In this document: one piece after another, positions 16,601 through 23,285 of the stretch | Position numbering within the stretch: the stretch's first letter is position 1 | How the letters are laid out: each line of letters opens with the position of its first letter | NCBI GenBank assembly: GCA_002840835.1 | Contig: PHCQ01000046.1 | Span: forward strand, 1-39,360 | From: Betaproteobacteria bacterium HGW-Betaproteobacteria-16 | GTDB taxonomy: Bacteria; Pseudomonadota; Gammaproteobacteria; Burkholderiales; Burkholderiaceae_C | Direction: 5' to 3' | Length of the DNA stretch: 39,360 bases | The notes under the pieces: model-generated | Told to the model about the DNA's origin: nothing | The model's input: the letters and a program-made list of their open reading frames with translations, nothing else | The model's database searches: none | Program-made: the position numbers and the translations under genes

Positions 16601-17422
16601 CAGTAGTTGCCTGAACAGTGCCGTCTGACCGAACTTGGAACCGTGAGGCAGGTAAAGAACTGAGGGAGCGATATGCGGCACCCGCAGGGCCTCAAGGACC
16701 ACGCGCGTCTTCCCCAAACCAGGTTCCCCAAGCAAACGAATGTGCTTGGCGTCCCCTTCGATGCCCGCCTGAATCTGAGAGATGAGATCAGTTTGCTCCG
16801 GCGATGGTCGGAAGGAATTCGTCATGTGCGCATCGCGATCCCATTCTTCAAACACCCAAGCTTCGTGGATAGATTCAAACGAAAGCAACGCTGCGACACC
16901 TGGGTAGCGCTCAGCAAACATAGAGAGCTGGCTTGCACCCAGAACATCGACCAGACTGGCGTAATCCGGTACTCCTACGGACGCGAGTACGTCGACAATT
17001 CGCTCGCAGGCGTCATTCCGTTGTTGAGGAGTCAAGTCATGTCCCGTGCATACGACGACGTAGCGACCTCTTCTTTGAATCAGACGCGCTACCTCCGGGA
17101 ACAGTTTCCCTGCGCTGTTGATCAATTCGCCGCGAATCGAACTGTCTGTCCAAGGTTTGAAGGACGCCCCAGATTTCAACTGAAATCCAGACAAACCAGG
17201 AGCAAAGAAGCAGTCGGTGGGAATGAGTGCATCCGGCGCCACGTCAACTTCGGCATCAATGCCTCCATCCGCTACGGTCAACCGGTTAGAAATCGTCACT
17301 ACTGCCGGACTGAGTTTGGCGTAGGCTGACTCGGCCATCAAGATTCGCGTCATCAGCTCCACAGCTCGTTCGGGCGTGAGTGCGACTACTGAGGAAACGG
17401 GGACACTGATCAGTGGACTCAT
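13646..17422 (-). CDS. Large STAND-type NTPase with N-terminal QxK nuclease-like domain (Avs-like defence candidate)
   Basis: A 1258-residue cytoplasmic protein. Residues about 15-180 look like a PD-(D/E)XK fold of the QxK type: D52-GGIDAEV with D56 and E58, then GF-Q81-L-K83-SG, then RGRYVVVCTG. A P-loop NTPase follows (about 205-400): Walker A G232-EPGLGKT, Walker B LVLVLDD (D287, D288), and CEGSPRVAHAVAENL, which fits the GxP motif of STAND ATPases. From about 400 to the end the protein is helical, with many Leu/Ala pairs like a HEAT/TPR-type sensor array. This order, nuclease-STAND-repeats, is that of Avs-type anti-phage sensors; assignment to a named Avs type is not possible by eye. The ATG at 17422-17420 is chosen; the frame is open to a GTG at 17644. 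GC is visibly lower than in flanking genes, suggesting transfer. Confidence 0.75.
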   Translation of the reverse strand: MSPLISVPVSSVVALTPERAVELMTRILMAESAYAKLSPAVVTISNRLTVADGGIDAEVDVAPDALIPTDCFFAPGLSGFQLKSGASFKPWTDSSIRGELINSAGKLFPEVARLIQRRGRYVVVCTGHDLTPQQRNDACERIVDVLASVGVPDYASLVDVLGASQLSMFAERYPGVAALLSFESIHEAWVFEEWDRDAHMTNSFRPSPEQTDLISQIQAGIEGDAKHIRLLGEPGLGKTRVVLEALRVPHIAPSVLYLPHGSKFGQTALFRQLLRTGWTKPLVLVLDDLSEPEMSDLWRHLKTRCGAMKLVTLDHGHDEGHDDDILRLKAPHLPDETIKCILASKVGESREIDRWVPICEGSPRVAHAVAENLCANPADLLRPPATVPLWSRFLHGYGVQENAASRQVDCVAHHLALFSRFGFEDPVSDEAAYISRLIDKVDPSIGWARFQEIVQSLRARRVLQGSRTLFFVPKALHIYLWKQFWTRYGRGFDFVSTFETMPTSLHAWFLNKFRFADGKDTAVVVEEILKPDGVFSNRDMLTSATGSRFLSTLAEANPTAVLRLLENTIGKWSDAELLEFKSDRQNIVWALEKIAVWPQLIVRALNLLTRLAVNENADFSNNSTGTLLSLFRIGPEAAATEASPEQRLPALLKLLRGTTDAERLLGLKALTSALDSRGVGFRTVGPEYQGLKERAKLWIPATYGDWWQAHFSYFRALIDETASWPLALRPNVCSALLDAVENQIRTPPCTEIAFQVLEQLTSDSAISPSRLNRFFGHSLGIREDEQHQELVVRLRRIARRYARRDLSSRFQRYVLDVDSLEWEEEYRDRQNKPPSHAKALVAALARRIASNPNRLDEIAHLLAPDGYTPAIWYFGEQLAANDDVEALLPLLTSITLKSLHGACLHGYLAGVRTRSLKRFESWLLDMLATVETASLGVDMALRSPYCEAAFNRSLDALEAGWVEPSLFGALQYGRALDSVPTPQVERLLQLIYERATPDAMRLSIGLLDTRESDQPLPCGADFVFDVVKRTIPRSQHSWQSSAFHWKRVCLRLVESEMSLAAPLLDAILTAIGEVYELSYDHNIEEVSKSLVSTDPEGAWQVIARQFEATLPKWRSDLCGWLKGGILSFGEGARRGPIADLPESIILNWIGSDPGERAALVAHAAPPTLDDDRGGGLTRQLLTRYGHIEGVCAGISASFHSGSWTGPTSQYLKRKRDTLRRWLTAGFAFEVTQWIELEIERIDRDIQREEINEERDRFE

Positions 17423-17862
17423 GTGGATGTGCGCGGTTGGGTAATCTCGGCATTCTCGAACAGTCCTGATCGCGTTCGCTTTCCCAAGCCCGCTAGGTCC
17501 GGAGCAGCCCAAACCTTGCCTCCAGATGTTAACGAGTGGGCTTTTCCAAGTAATACGCTGTGACCACGTTGTAGCCACGGCCCGGCACAGCCCTCTGAGC
17601 TCAAGTATCGGACTCCAAGCCACTGCATTCGCGGACACCGGCACAGCGAGAGTCCGCTATCGCTGCAGTGCGGTAGTTGAAGCAAAACGGACAGGTGCGG
17701 TGCCAAGACAGACGTGCTGGCGCGCATCCACAGTCACGTGTTCAGCATCCCCACCGCAGCAGGCTTCTGGGCGGAGCCTCAGAGCTGGGTTCTGTGGGGC
17801 GTTGATTCGCCGGGGTGGCGAGGCAGCGTGCATAACACGGCGCAGCCGAAGGTCGCTGCCTC
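17423..17862. other. Intergenic region between STAND and hydrolase genes
   Basis: About 440 bp. The first 222 bp are an open in-frame extension of the STAND gene up to a GTG, possibly its promoter or a longer N-terminus. The rest holds only short frames without family signs. No tRNA, integrase or clear attachment repeat is seen. Confidence 0.45.
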
Positions 17863-18594
17863 TCAGTCCCGCCCAGCCTGCTCGATGGCCGCCGCCACCG
17901 CAGCCGGGTCGGTGAACCAGACCTCGTGGCTGCCGCTGCATTCCACGTACCGGAACAATCCCAGCCGCTCGGACAAACGTGGGTGCCAGCCCAGGCTGTG
18001 CGGCAAGGCGGTGTCCATGCGGCAGTTCACGTAGCTCTTGGGCAGCGGGCAGGCCGCCATGGGTTGGCTGAGGTTGATCGGGTCCTGGAACGTTTTGTAC
18101 GGGTGGGGGTTGAGCTTGCCGAAGGCTTCGGTGGCCAGTGCCAGGTCCGCATCATTGATGAAGGCCTCGCGCCAGATGGGGAAGGGCAGCATCACGCCGC
18201 CGCCCGTTTCAGCGGCGATGCTGTCGAACAAGGCCGTGTAGTGGGGCGGCACTAGATCGTTCAGGCACTCCCCCGGTTGCGGCACAAAGGCGTTGACGTA
18301 CACCAGCCGGGCCAGGCGCTGTGGGCGCAGGTCGGCCACGCGCGAGATCACCATGCCGCCGTAGCTGTGTCCCACCAGGCGCACCTGCTCCAGCCCGTGT
18401 TGATCCAGAAACGCCGCCAGCGACTGCGCCGCGTCTTCCAGTCCGGTGGTAGCCCGGTCATCTTCTGGGCGGTTGCCTGCCAGCGTGGGGCAGTGCACGG
18501 TGTGGCCGCGTGATCGCAACTGATCGGCTGTGGCCTCAAGCTCGGCGCCGGTGTGCCACGCGCCGTGAACCAGAACATAGGTGTGTTTGGACAT
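17863..18594 (-). CDS. Alpha/beta-fold hydrolase
   Basis: A 243-residue soluble enzyme. It opens TYVLVHGAWHTG (oxyanion-hole HG), has the nucleophile elbow LVGHSYGG (S77), and near the C-terminus SGSHEVWFTDP, which supplies the catalytic His. This pattern is that of the EstC/hydroxynitrile-lyase-like esterases that hydrolyse small esters. There is no signal peptide. The start at 18594 has AAGGAG upstream. An AraC-type regulator begins on the same strand upstream (160 nt between the genes), and may control it. The substrate cannot be read. Confidence 0.87.
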   Translation of the reverse strand: MSKHTYVLVHGAWHTGAELEATADQLRSRGHTVHCPTLAGNRPEDDRATTGLEDAAQSLAAFLDQHGLEQVRLVGHSYGGMVISRVADLRPQRLARLVYVNAFVPQPGECLNDLVPPHYTALFDSIAAETGGGVMLPFPIWREAFINDADLALATEAFGKLNPHPYKTFQDPINLSQPMAACPLPKSYVNCRMDTALPHSLGWHPRLSERLGLFRYVECSGSHEVWFTDPAAVAAAIEQAGRD

Positions 18595-18754
18595 GATGGG
18601 TATCTCCTTGGAAGCCAGGGGTGTTGCGCCAGGATCGGCCAGTCGCCGACGAAACCAGAGTCTGCGGAGCCTTTAGATGGCCCGTTGGCCGCTGTGCGCC
18701 ACCCCGCTGGCCGCTGCGTGCCAGATGGGCCTGCCTGCAGGTGTCGCGAAGACC

Positions 18755-19705
18755 TCAGCGGTTGCGCAGGGCAGACGGTGTGTGGCCGAGCAGGCGTCGG
18801 CAGGCGCGGCTGAAGTGCGATGGGTCCAGCAGGCCCACGCGGCGGCCAATCTCGGCCGCGCTCACCTGCCGCAGGGCAGGGTTGGCCAGCATCTGCCTGG
18901 CGGTGGCCATGCGTTCGGCCATCAGGGTCTGGGCGAACGTGGTGCCTGCGCTGCCCATGGCGCGGTGCAGGCTGCGCACCGAGCAGCCCAGGCAGGCTGC
19001 CACGTCGGTGGCGGTCAGGCCTGGTTCGGCCAGCCGTTCGCGCAACACCGACCGCAACCTCTCCACCAGGGCGGCCGATGCCGGCGCGCGGTGAGACGCC
19101 TGCGGCGGGCAGGCCAGCGACAGCAGTGCACCCAGCTGATCTTCCAGAAGCTGGACCGGCAAGGGCGGCGCACTGGCCATGTCGGGGCGCCACTCGCGGG
19201 CAAACGCGGCCAGCGCGGCGCCCCATCCGGGCACATCAGGGTCGAAGGGCCGGGCGGTGTGCAACTCTGGCTCGGCCAGCCAGCGGGTCACCCAGTTCAG
19301 TGGCAATTCCAGCGACACCGTGGTCGGGCCGCGGTCGAAGCCAAAGCGATAGGGCCGGCGCGAGTCCACCAGCGCGAACGCCCCCGGGCGCATCAAGGCT
19401 TCCCGCCCGTCTTGGGCGACCGTCCAGGGCGCTTCCATGTTGCCCAGCAGATAGAAGAACTGTTCGCTGCGGCCGCGGGCAATGCCCCTGGGTGTGCGCC
19501 ACACCTGCTGGGGCGCAGCCTCAACCCAGTTCACCCCCACGCTGCCCAGTGGCGCACAGCGCAACTCGCCAAAAAAGTCCTGGCGGCTGCCGCTGGCGTC
19601 CATGGCCAGAAAACCTTCGGTGATGGCGCCTACCCAGTAGTCCAGGCGCTGCTGCGCCGGCACGGCGGCGGTGCTCCAGCAGCGCGGTTCGATGGGGGTG
19701 GTCAT
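18755..19705 (-). CDS. AraC-family transcriptional regulator
   Basis: A 316-residue protein. The N-terminal 190 residues have the AraC-binding-like fold of the AraC_binding_2 type (FFGELRCAPLGSVGVNWVEA; GAFALVDSRRPYRFGFD). The C-terminal 100 residues are a double HTH (GLTATDVAACLGCSVRSLHRAM; VSAAEIGRRVGLLDPSHFSRACRRLLGHTPSALR). I chose the ATG at 19705; the frame continues upstream to 19876, but that part is not family-like and overlaps the promoter region. It lies upstream of, and in line with, an alpha/beta hydrolase, a likely target. On the other side, toward the YiaAB gene, is a palindrome of the form seen at the XRE gene. Confidence 0.87.
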   Translation of the reverse strand: MTTPIEPRCWSTAAVPAQQRLDYWVGAITEGFLAMDASGSRQDFFGELRCAPLGSVGVNWVEAAPQQVWRTPRGIARGRSEQFFYLLGNMEAPWTVAQDGREALMRPGAFALVDSRRPYRFGFDRGPTTVSLELPLNWVTRWLAEPELHTARPFDPDVPGWGAALAAFAREWRPDMASAPPLPVQLLEDQLGALLSLACPPQASHRAPASAALVERLRSVLRERLAEPGLTATDVAACLGCSVRSLHRAMGSAGTTFAQTLMAERMATARQMLANPALRQVSAAEIGRRVGLLDPSHFSRACRRLLGHTPSALRNR

Positions 19706-19827
19706 GCTGTGCAGTGTGCCGCGCGATTCGGTGGGCCACCTCATCGGTTTCCCGCACGGCGCCGGGTGGTTCGGTCGCGGTGGTGCGGCCGCATTCATGA
19801 GGCCCAGTGGTCGCAGAGTCCCTTGGA

Positions 19828-19844
19828 GTATCGAAATGAGATAC
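19828..19844. promoter_or_regulatory. Second GTATC-N7-GATAC palindrome
   Basis: Perfect 5-bp arms with a 7-bp spacer (GTATC-GAAATGA-GATAC), the same arms and spacing as at 1683-1701. It lies 122 bp upstream of the AraC start and 99 bp upstream of the YiaAB start. AraC proteins usually bind direct repeats, so the XRE protein is the more natural candidate binder. Confidence 0.45.
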
Positions 19845-19943
19845 CAAAAGAACCGGAAATTGATTCTGGTACACAAGACTGCCCCCGGATGCCGATCCCG
19901 CCCCCACCATCCGCGCCATGTTCAACAACCCACTGAGGTTTAC

Positions 19944-20429
19944 ATGGCAAACAGCAAACGCTCCCCTCTCATCGTGAATCGCGACACCCGCGCCTGGGGA
20001 CTCCAGGTCTGGGTGTCGTTTGGACTGGCGGTTTTTCTCTGTGGCACCGGGCTGGCTTACCTGCCCGGGCAGGCGCTGGACCGGGCATTCATGGTGATGG
20101 GCTATGTGTTCTGCTTGTCCACCGTGTTCGTGCTGTCCAAGGCGGTGCGCGACACACAGAAAGCCAGCCTGGCCGGCGAGCCGGAGACGCCGATGTGGCG
20201 TTTCGTGGTCTGGGGTGGTTTCGCTGTGGCGATGGGACTCACCCTCTGGGGTCTGGTGCGCATGGAGATCGACGAGACCTACAAGGCCTACCTGGGCGTG
20301 AGCTGGTTGTACCTGGTGACGTCTGCGTTCACGCTGGCCAAGACCCTGCGCGATCGCCACGAGGCGGACCTGGCCGAAGCCCATCTGATGGGGCGCCAGC
20401 AGGCGCTGACCGAGCACGTGGCGGAGTGA
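19944..20429 (+). CDS. YiaA/YiaB-family inner-membrane protein
   Basis: A 161-residue protein with two pairs of hydrophobic helices. Each pair has the YiaAB layout: WVSFGLAVFLCGTGLAYLPG then AFMVMGYVFCLSTVFVLSKAVRD, and a second diverged copy ending YLVTSAFTLAKTLRDRHEADL. Function is unknown in E. coli; the family is thought to be a small inner-membrane protein linked to stress. The ATG at 19944 has TGAGG upstream. It is the first of four co-directional envelope genes. The palindrome at 19828 lies in its promoter region. Confidence 0.85.
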   Translation: MANSKRSPLIVNRDTRAWGLQVWVSFGLAVFLCGTGLAYLPGQALDRAFMVMGYVFCLSTVFVLSKAVRDTQKASLAGEPETPMWRFVVWGGFAVAMGLTLWGLVRMEIDETYKAYLGVSWLYLVTSAFTLAKTLRDRHEADLAEAHLMGRQQALTEHVAE

Positions 20430-20542
20430 CGCTGCTCCGTATTCCTCTCTGAATTTTCTTTTTGATGACCTGGGCGCAACGCCCGGTGAAGCGGGTGGCC
20501 TGCGGGCGACCCGCCGCATCCCCTTCTATTTGGAGCAATGAC

Positions 20543-21013
20543 ATGACACGTGCTTTTTTGAAGAACACTCTGCTCGCCGCCAGTCTGGCACTGACCCTGG
20601 CCGCCGGACCGGCGCGCGCGCAGAGCGAGGCTTCGCTGGTGCTTTCTGCCCTGCCGGTGGTCTCGGTGGTGGGCACCGCTTCTGCGGTGGGGGGCAGTGC
20701 CGTTGCCGGTGCCGCAGCGGTGAGCGCGCTGCCGGTGGCGCTCGCTGTCAGCGGCGCGGTGCTGGTGGTGAAGACGGTGGAGGTGTCGGCCCGCGGCACG
20801 GTGATCGTGCTGGAGCGGGCGTCCGACGGCGCAAGGGCCAGTGTGGAACTCAGCGGGCGCGCCGCCTCTGGCGTGGCGGCCAGCGTGGGCACGGCCGTGG
20901 TCGTGAGCGTGATTGGTACCGGCGTGCTGTTGTCTGCGGCGGGGGAAGTGCTGTGCTTCATTCCCAACGAACTGGGGCGTGCACTGCTGCACAACGAACG
21001 CATCACGCATTGA
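20543..21013 (+). CDS. Ala/Val-rich exported protein, unknown function
   Basis: A 156-residue protein with a clear signal peptide (TRAFLKNTLLAASLALTLAAGPARA, cut after ARA). The mature part is rich in Ala, Val, Gly and Ser with two or three hydrophobic stretches (VVSVVGTASAVGGSAVAGAA; SVGTAVVVSVIGTGVLLSA) that could be glycine-zipper-like membrane helices, and ends GEVLCFIPNELGRALLHNE. I do not recognise a family. TGGAGC lies before the ATG at 20543. It is 16 nt before the DUF2145 gene, which suggests joint function in the envelope. Confidence 0.72.
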   Translation: MTRAFLKNTLLAASLALTLAAGPARAQSEASLVLSALPVVSVVGTASAVGGSAVAGAAAVSALPVALAVSGAVLVVKTVEVSARGTVIVLERASDGARASVELSGRAASGVAASVGTAVVVSVIGTGVLLSAAGEVLCFIPNELGRALLHNERITH

Positions 21014-21029
21014 TCAGAAAGGCAAGAAC

Positions 21030-21839
21030 ATGAAGAAGCCTTTTCAAGCGGCGCCTGCCGTGCTCACCTTGGCCGCTGCGCTCTTCGCGGTATCGACTTC
21101 TCACGCCGGCCGTTCCTGCGAACAGCGGCCGATGACACCGCAGACGCTGATGCAGGGCATGACGCTGGCACAGAAAACCGCTGAAGCGCTGGACGCCGAA
21201 TTTGCCCGCAGCGGCGCGCGCGTGGTGGTGCTGGGCCGGGCCGGGCAAGACCTGAGCAAGTACCAGTTGCGCTATTCGCACCTGGGCTGGGCCTACAAGA
21301 CCGCCGAGGGCCCCTGGCGTGTGCTGCACAAGCTTAACCAGTGCGGCAGCTCCACCGGCGCCCTGTACCGGCAGGGCCTGGGCGAGTTTTTTCTGGACGA
21401 TCTCTGGCGCCATGAGGCGGTGTGGGCCGTGCCGGCGCCGGCGTTGCAGGCACCGCTGCTCGCCGTGTTGACCGACCCGGCGCGCAGCACCCGCCTGAAC
21501 GAACGCAACTACAACATGGTGGCCTACGTCTGGGGCCTTCGCTACCAGCAGTCGAACCAGTGGGCGCTGGAGACGTTGTCCCTGGCCGCCGAACCGGGCA
21601 TTGCCTCACGGCAGCAGGCACAGGCCTGGCTGGGCTTCAAGGGCTACCAGCCCAGCACGCTGCGCCTGGGTGCGCTCACGCGGTTGGGCGCCAGCACCAC
21701 GTCGGCCCACATCCGGTTTGACGACCACCCCAACGCCAAGCGCTTTTCCGACCGGATTGAAACTGTGACGGTGGATTCGGTGCTGCAGTGGCTGGAGCGA
21801 TCTGGTCTGGGCAGTGCCCCATCGCGCCTGGCATTGTGA
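21030..21839 (+). CDS. DUF2145 exported protein
   Basis: A 269-residue protein with a signal peptide (FQAAPAVLTLAAALFAVSTSHA). The mature part has CEQRPMTPQTLMQGM, then GARVVVLGRAGQDLSKYQLRYSHLGWAYK, LNQCGSSTGALYRQGLGEFF, and NYNMVAYVWGLRYQQSNQWALE. These fit DUF2145, a family of exported proteins with conserved SHLGW and NMV blocks; the function is unknown and any papain-like (NlpC/P60) relation is only a thought. AGAAAGG lies before the ATG. It sits between the Ala/Val-rich exported protein and a zinc-ribbon membrane protein, probably in one transcript. Confidence 0.75.
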   Translation: MKKPFQAAPAVLTLAAALFAVSTSHAGRSCEQRPMTPQTLMQGMTLAQKTAEALDAEFARSGARVVVLGRAGQDLSKYQLRYSHLGWAYKTAEGPWRVLHKLNQCGSSTGALYRQGLGEFFLDDLWRHEAVWAVPAPALQAPLLAVLTDPARSTRLNERNYNMVAYVWGLRYQQSNQWALETLSLAAEPGIASRQQAQAWLGFKGYQPSTLRLGALTRLGASTTSAHIRFDDHPNAKRFSDRIETVTVDSVLQWLERSGLGSAPSRLAL

Positions 21840-21891
21840 GCATCAGTTCGCGCAGATACTTGCCTGCATTCGAGAAGCAAAGGAGTTGGAG

Positions 21892-22938
21892 ATGAGCAAA
21901 AGCATGCGCTGGTCGGAGAAGTGGTTTCGCCGCGGGCTGTGGCTGGTGGCCTTTGTGTTCGCCTGGTTCCTCGTGGGGCTGGGCGGCACCATCGTGGGTG
22001 ACCTGCCCCAGGTGGAACAGCGACAGACGCTGGACGATTTTCTGGACCCGCAGCGGGCGCCGGCACTGAAACAATCCATTGAAGCAGCCCAACTCGCCGG
22101 GCGCGAGGCACAGGACGCGCTGGACCAGGCGCGCCTGCGCCAGCAGACGGCACAGGCCAACAACCGGGCCGCGCGAGAGACCTTCAGCAACTGGCTGGCC
22201 ACGCGGCGTGCCACCGAGCGGCCCGATCAGGACGAAGAACTGATCCGCCGCACCCGTGAGCTCGACACCTACCGGCAAGCCGAACGCGAAGCCCTGGCGG
22301 CGGTGGAGGCTCAGGAGCAGGCGGCCCTGGATGCGCGTCAGGCGGAGCAGCGGGCGCAGGACCAGTTGCAGGACCTCAAGGACGCGGCACGCGACGCCTA
22401 CGTGAGCGCCCAGCGCGCCCAGGAACTGCGCGTGTTCCTGTATCGGCTGGCACTCACCCTGCCGTTGCTGGTGGCGGCGGGCTGGCTGTTTGCGAAGAAG
22501 CGCCACGGCACCTACTGGCCGTTTGTGTGGGGTTTCATCTTCTTCGCGGTGTTTGCCTTCTTCGTGGAACTGGTGCCTTATTTGCCCAGTTACGGTGGCT
22601 ACGTTCGTTATGTGGTGGGCATCGTGCTCACGGTGGTGGGCGGGCGCTACGCGATCCGCGGGCTGCAGCGCTACCTGGAGCGGCAGAAGCAGGTCGAAGC
22701 CTTGCCTGACAGCCAGCGCCGGCACGACCTGGACTATGACCTGGCGCTGAAGCGCTTGAGCAAAGGCGTGTGCCCGGGTTGCGAACGCGCGGTAGACATG
22801 AAGGACCCACAAAACGACTTCTGCCCGCACTGCGGCATGGGCTTGCACAACCGCTGCGCAAGCTGTCACAGCCGCAAGAACGCCTTTGCACGGTACTGTC
22901 ACGGCTGCGGAACGCCGGCCGAGTTGGCAACAAAATGA
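21892..22938 (+). CDS. Coiled-coil membrane protein with C-terminal double zinc ribbon
   Basis: A 348-residue protein. One membrane helix (about 15-37) is followed by a charged Ala/Gln/Arg-rich coiled coil (about 60-185), three further membrane helices (about 190-272: LALTLPLLVAAGWLF; YWPFVWGFIFFAVFAFFVEL; YVRYVVGIVLTVVGGRYA), and a C-terminal tail with two zinc ribbons made of four CxxC knuckles (CPGC, CPHC, CASC, CHGC). With four helices the N- and C-termini face the cytoplasm and the coiled coil lies in the periplasm. I do not recognise a named family. The start follows AAGGAG, 52 nt after the DUF2145 stop. Confidence 0.8.
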   Translation: MSKSMRWSEKWFRRGLWLVAFVFAWFLVGLGGTIVGDLPQVEQRQTLDDFLDPQRAPALKQSIEAAQLAGREAQDALDQARLRQQTAQANNRAARETFSNWLATRRATERPDQDEELIRRTRELDTYRQAEREALAAVEAQEQAALDARQAEQRAQDQLQDLKDAARDAYVSAQRAQELRVFLYRLALTLPLLVAAGWLFAKKRHGTYWPFVWGFIFFAVFAFFVELVPYLPSYGGYVRYVVGIVLTVVGGRYAIRGLQRYLERQKQVEALPDSQRRHDLDYDLALKRLSKGVCPGCERAVDMKDPQNDFCPHCGMGLHNRCASCHSRKNAFARYCHGCGTPAELATK

Positions 22939-22991
22939 CACGAATTAACCGCTTTTAGACTGCTTTTAATATGGTTTTGCTGCGAGTTGAT

Positions 22992-23019
22992 TTGACTTTT
23001 ATGCTGATTTCCATATAAT
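22992..23019 (+). promoter_or_regulatory. Near-consensus sigma70 promoter of the NAGGN operon
   Basis: TTGACT at 22992-22997, a 16-bp spacer, and TATAAT at 23014-23019, set in an AT-rich block that stands out in this GC-rich DNA. Start of transcription would be near 23026, giving a leader of about 260 nt before the amidotransferase ATG. Confidence 0.75.
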
Positions 23020-23025
23020 TCGCGG

Positions 23026-23285
23026 CTTCACCCCATTCGCAACCCCGTGTGCACCACGTGCCCCCGGAGTGCCGGGAACCGGTGAGAATGCCTTCTGGTT
23101 TACTGCTGGCACCGCCCCATCGGTTCCCGAATTGCCACATGCCGTGGCCACGCTCCGGCGGCTGTGCACCAGCCGAACCCGCGCACTTCTCCCCCGTTTC
23201 AAGATCCTGCCTCCGCACCGGAGGCCTTTCCTTTTCCTGAAGCACTTCGTGGCGGTCGGCTCACCTGTTGGAGGGCAGATCACCC
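23026..23285 (+). promoter_or_regulatory. Long structured 5' leader of the NAGGN operon
   Basis: No convincing gene. It contains GGGAACCG (23074-23081) paired with CGGTTCCC (23121-23128) around an inner TGCC/GGCA stem, then CGGCTG-TGCAC-CAGCCG (23159-23175), and a terminator-like hairpin at 23209-23225. CTCCGG at 23153-23158 is complementary to CCGGAG at 23218-23223 in the terminator arm, so two exclusive folds are possible. It matches no riboswitch class that I recognise. Confidence 0.5.
23209..23236 (+). terminator. Terminator-like hairpin inside the leader (possible attenuator)
   Basis: GCCTCCG-CAC-CGGAGGC, a perfect 7-bp stem with a 3-nt loop, followed by CTTTCCTTTTCC. The T-run is broken by C, so any stop would be partial. 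It ends about 50 nt before the amidotransferase start. Confidence 0.45.

Noticed and set aside
17423..17644. In-frame upstream extension of the STAND gene that contains a Walker-A-like GPSGLGKA
   Set aside because: It ends in Ala rather than Thr/Ser, has no strand before it or Walker B after it, and precedes a good ATG at 17422; probably chance, though a GTG start at 17644 cannot be excluded.
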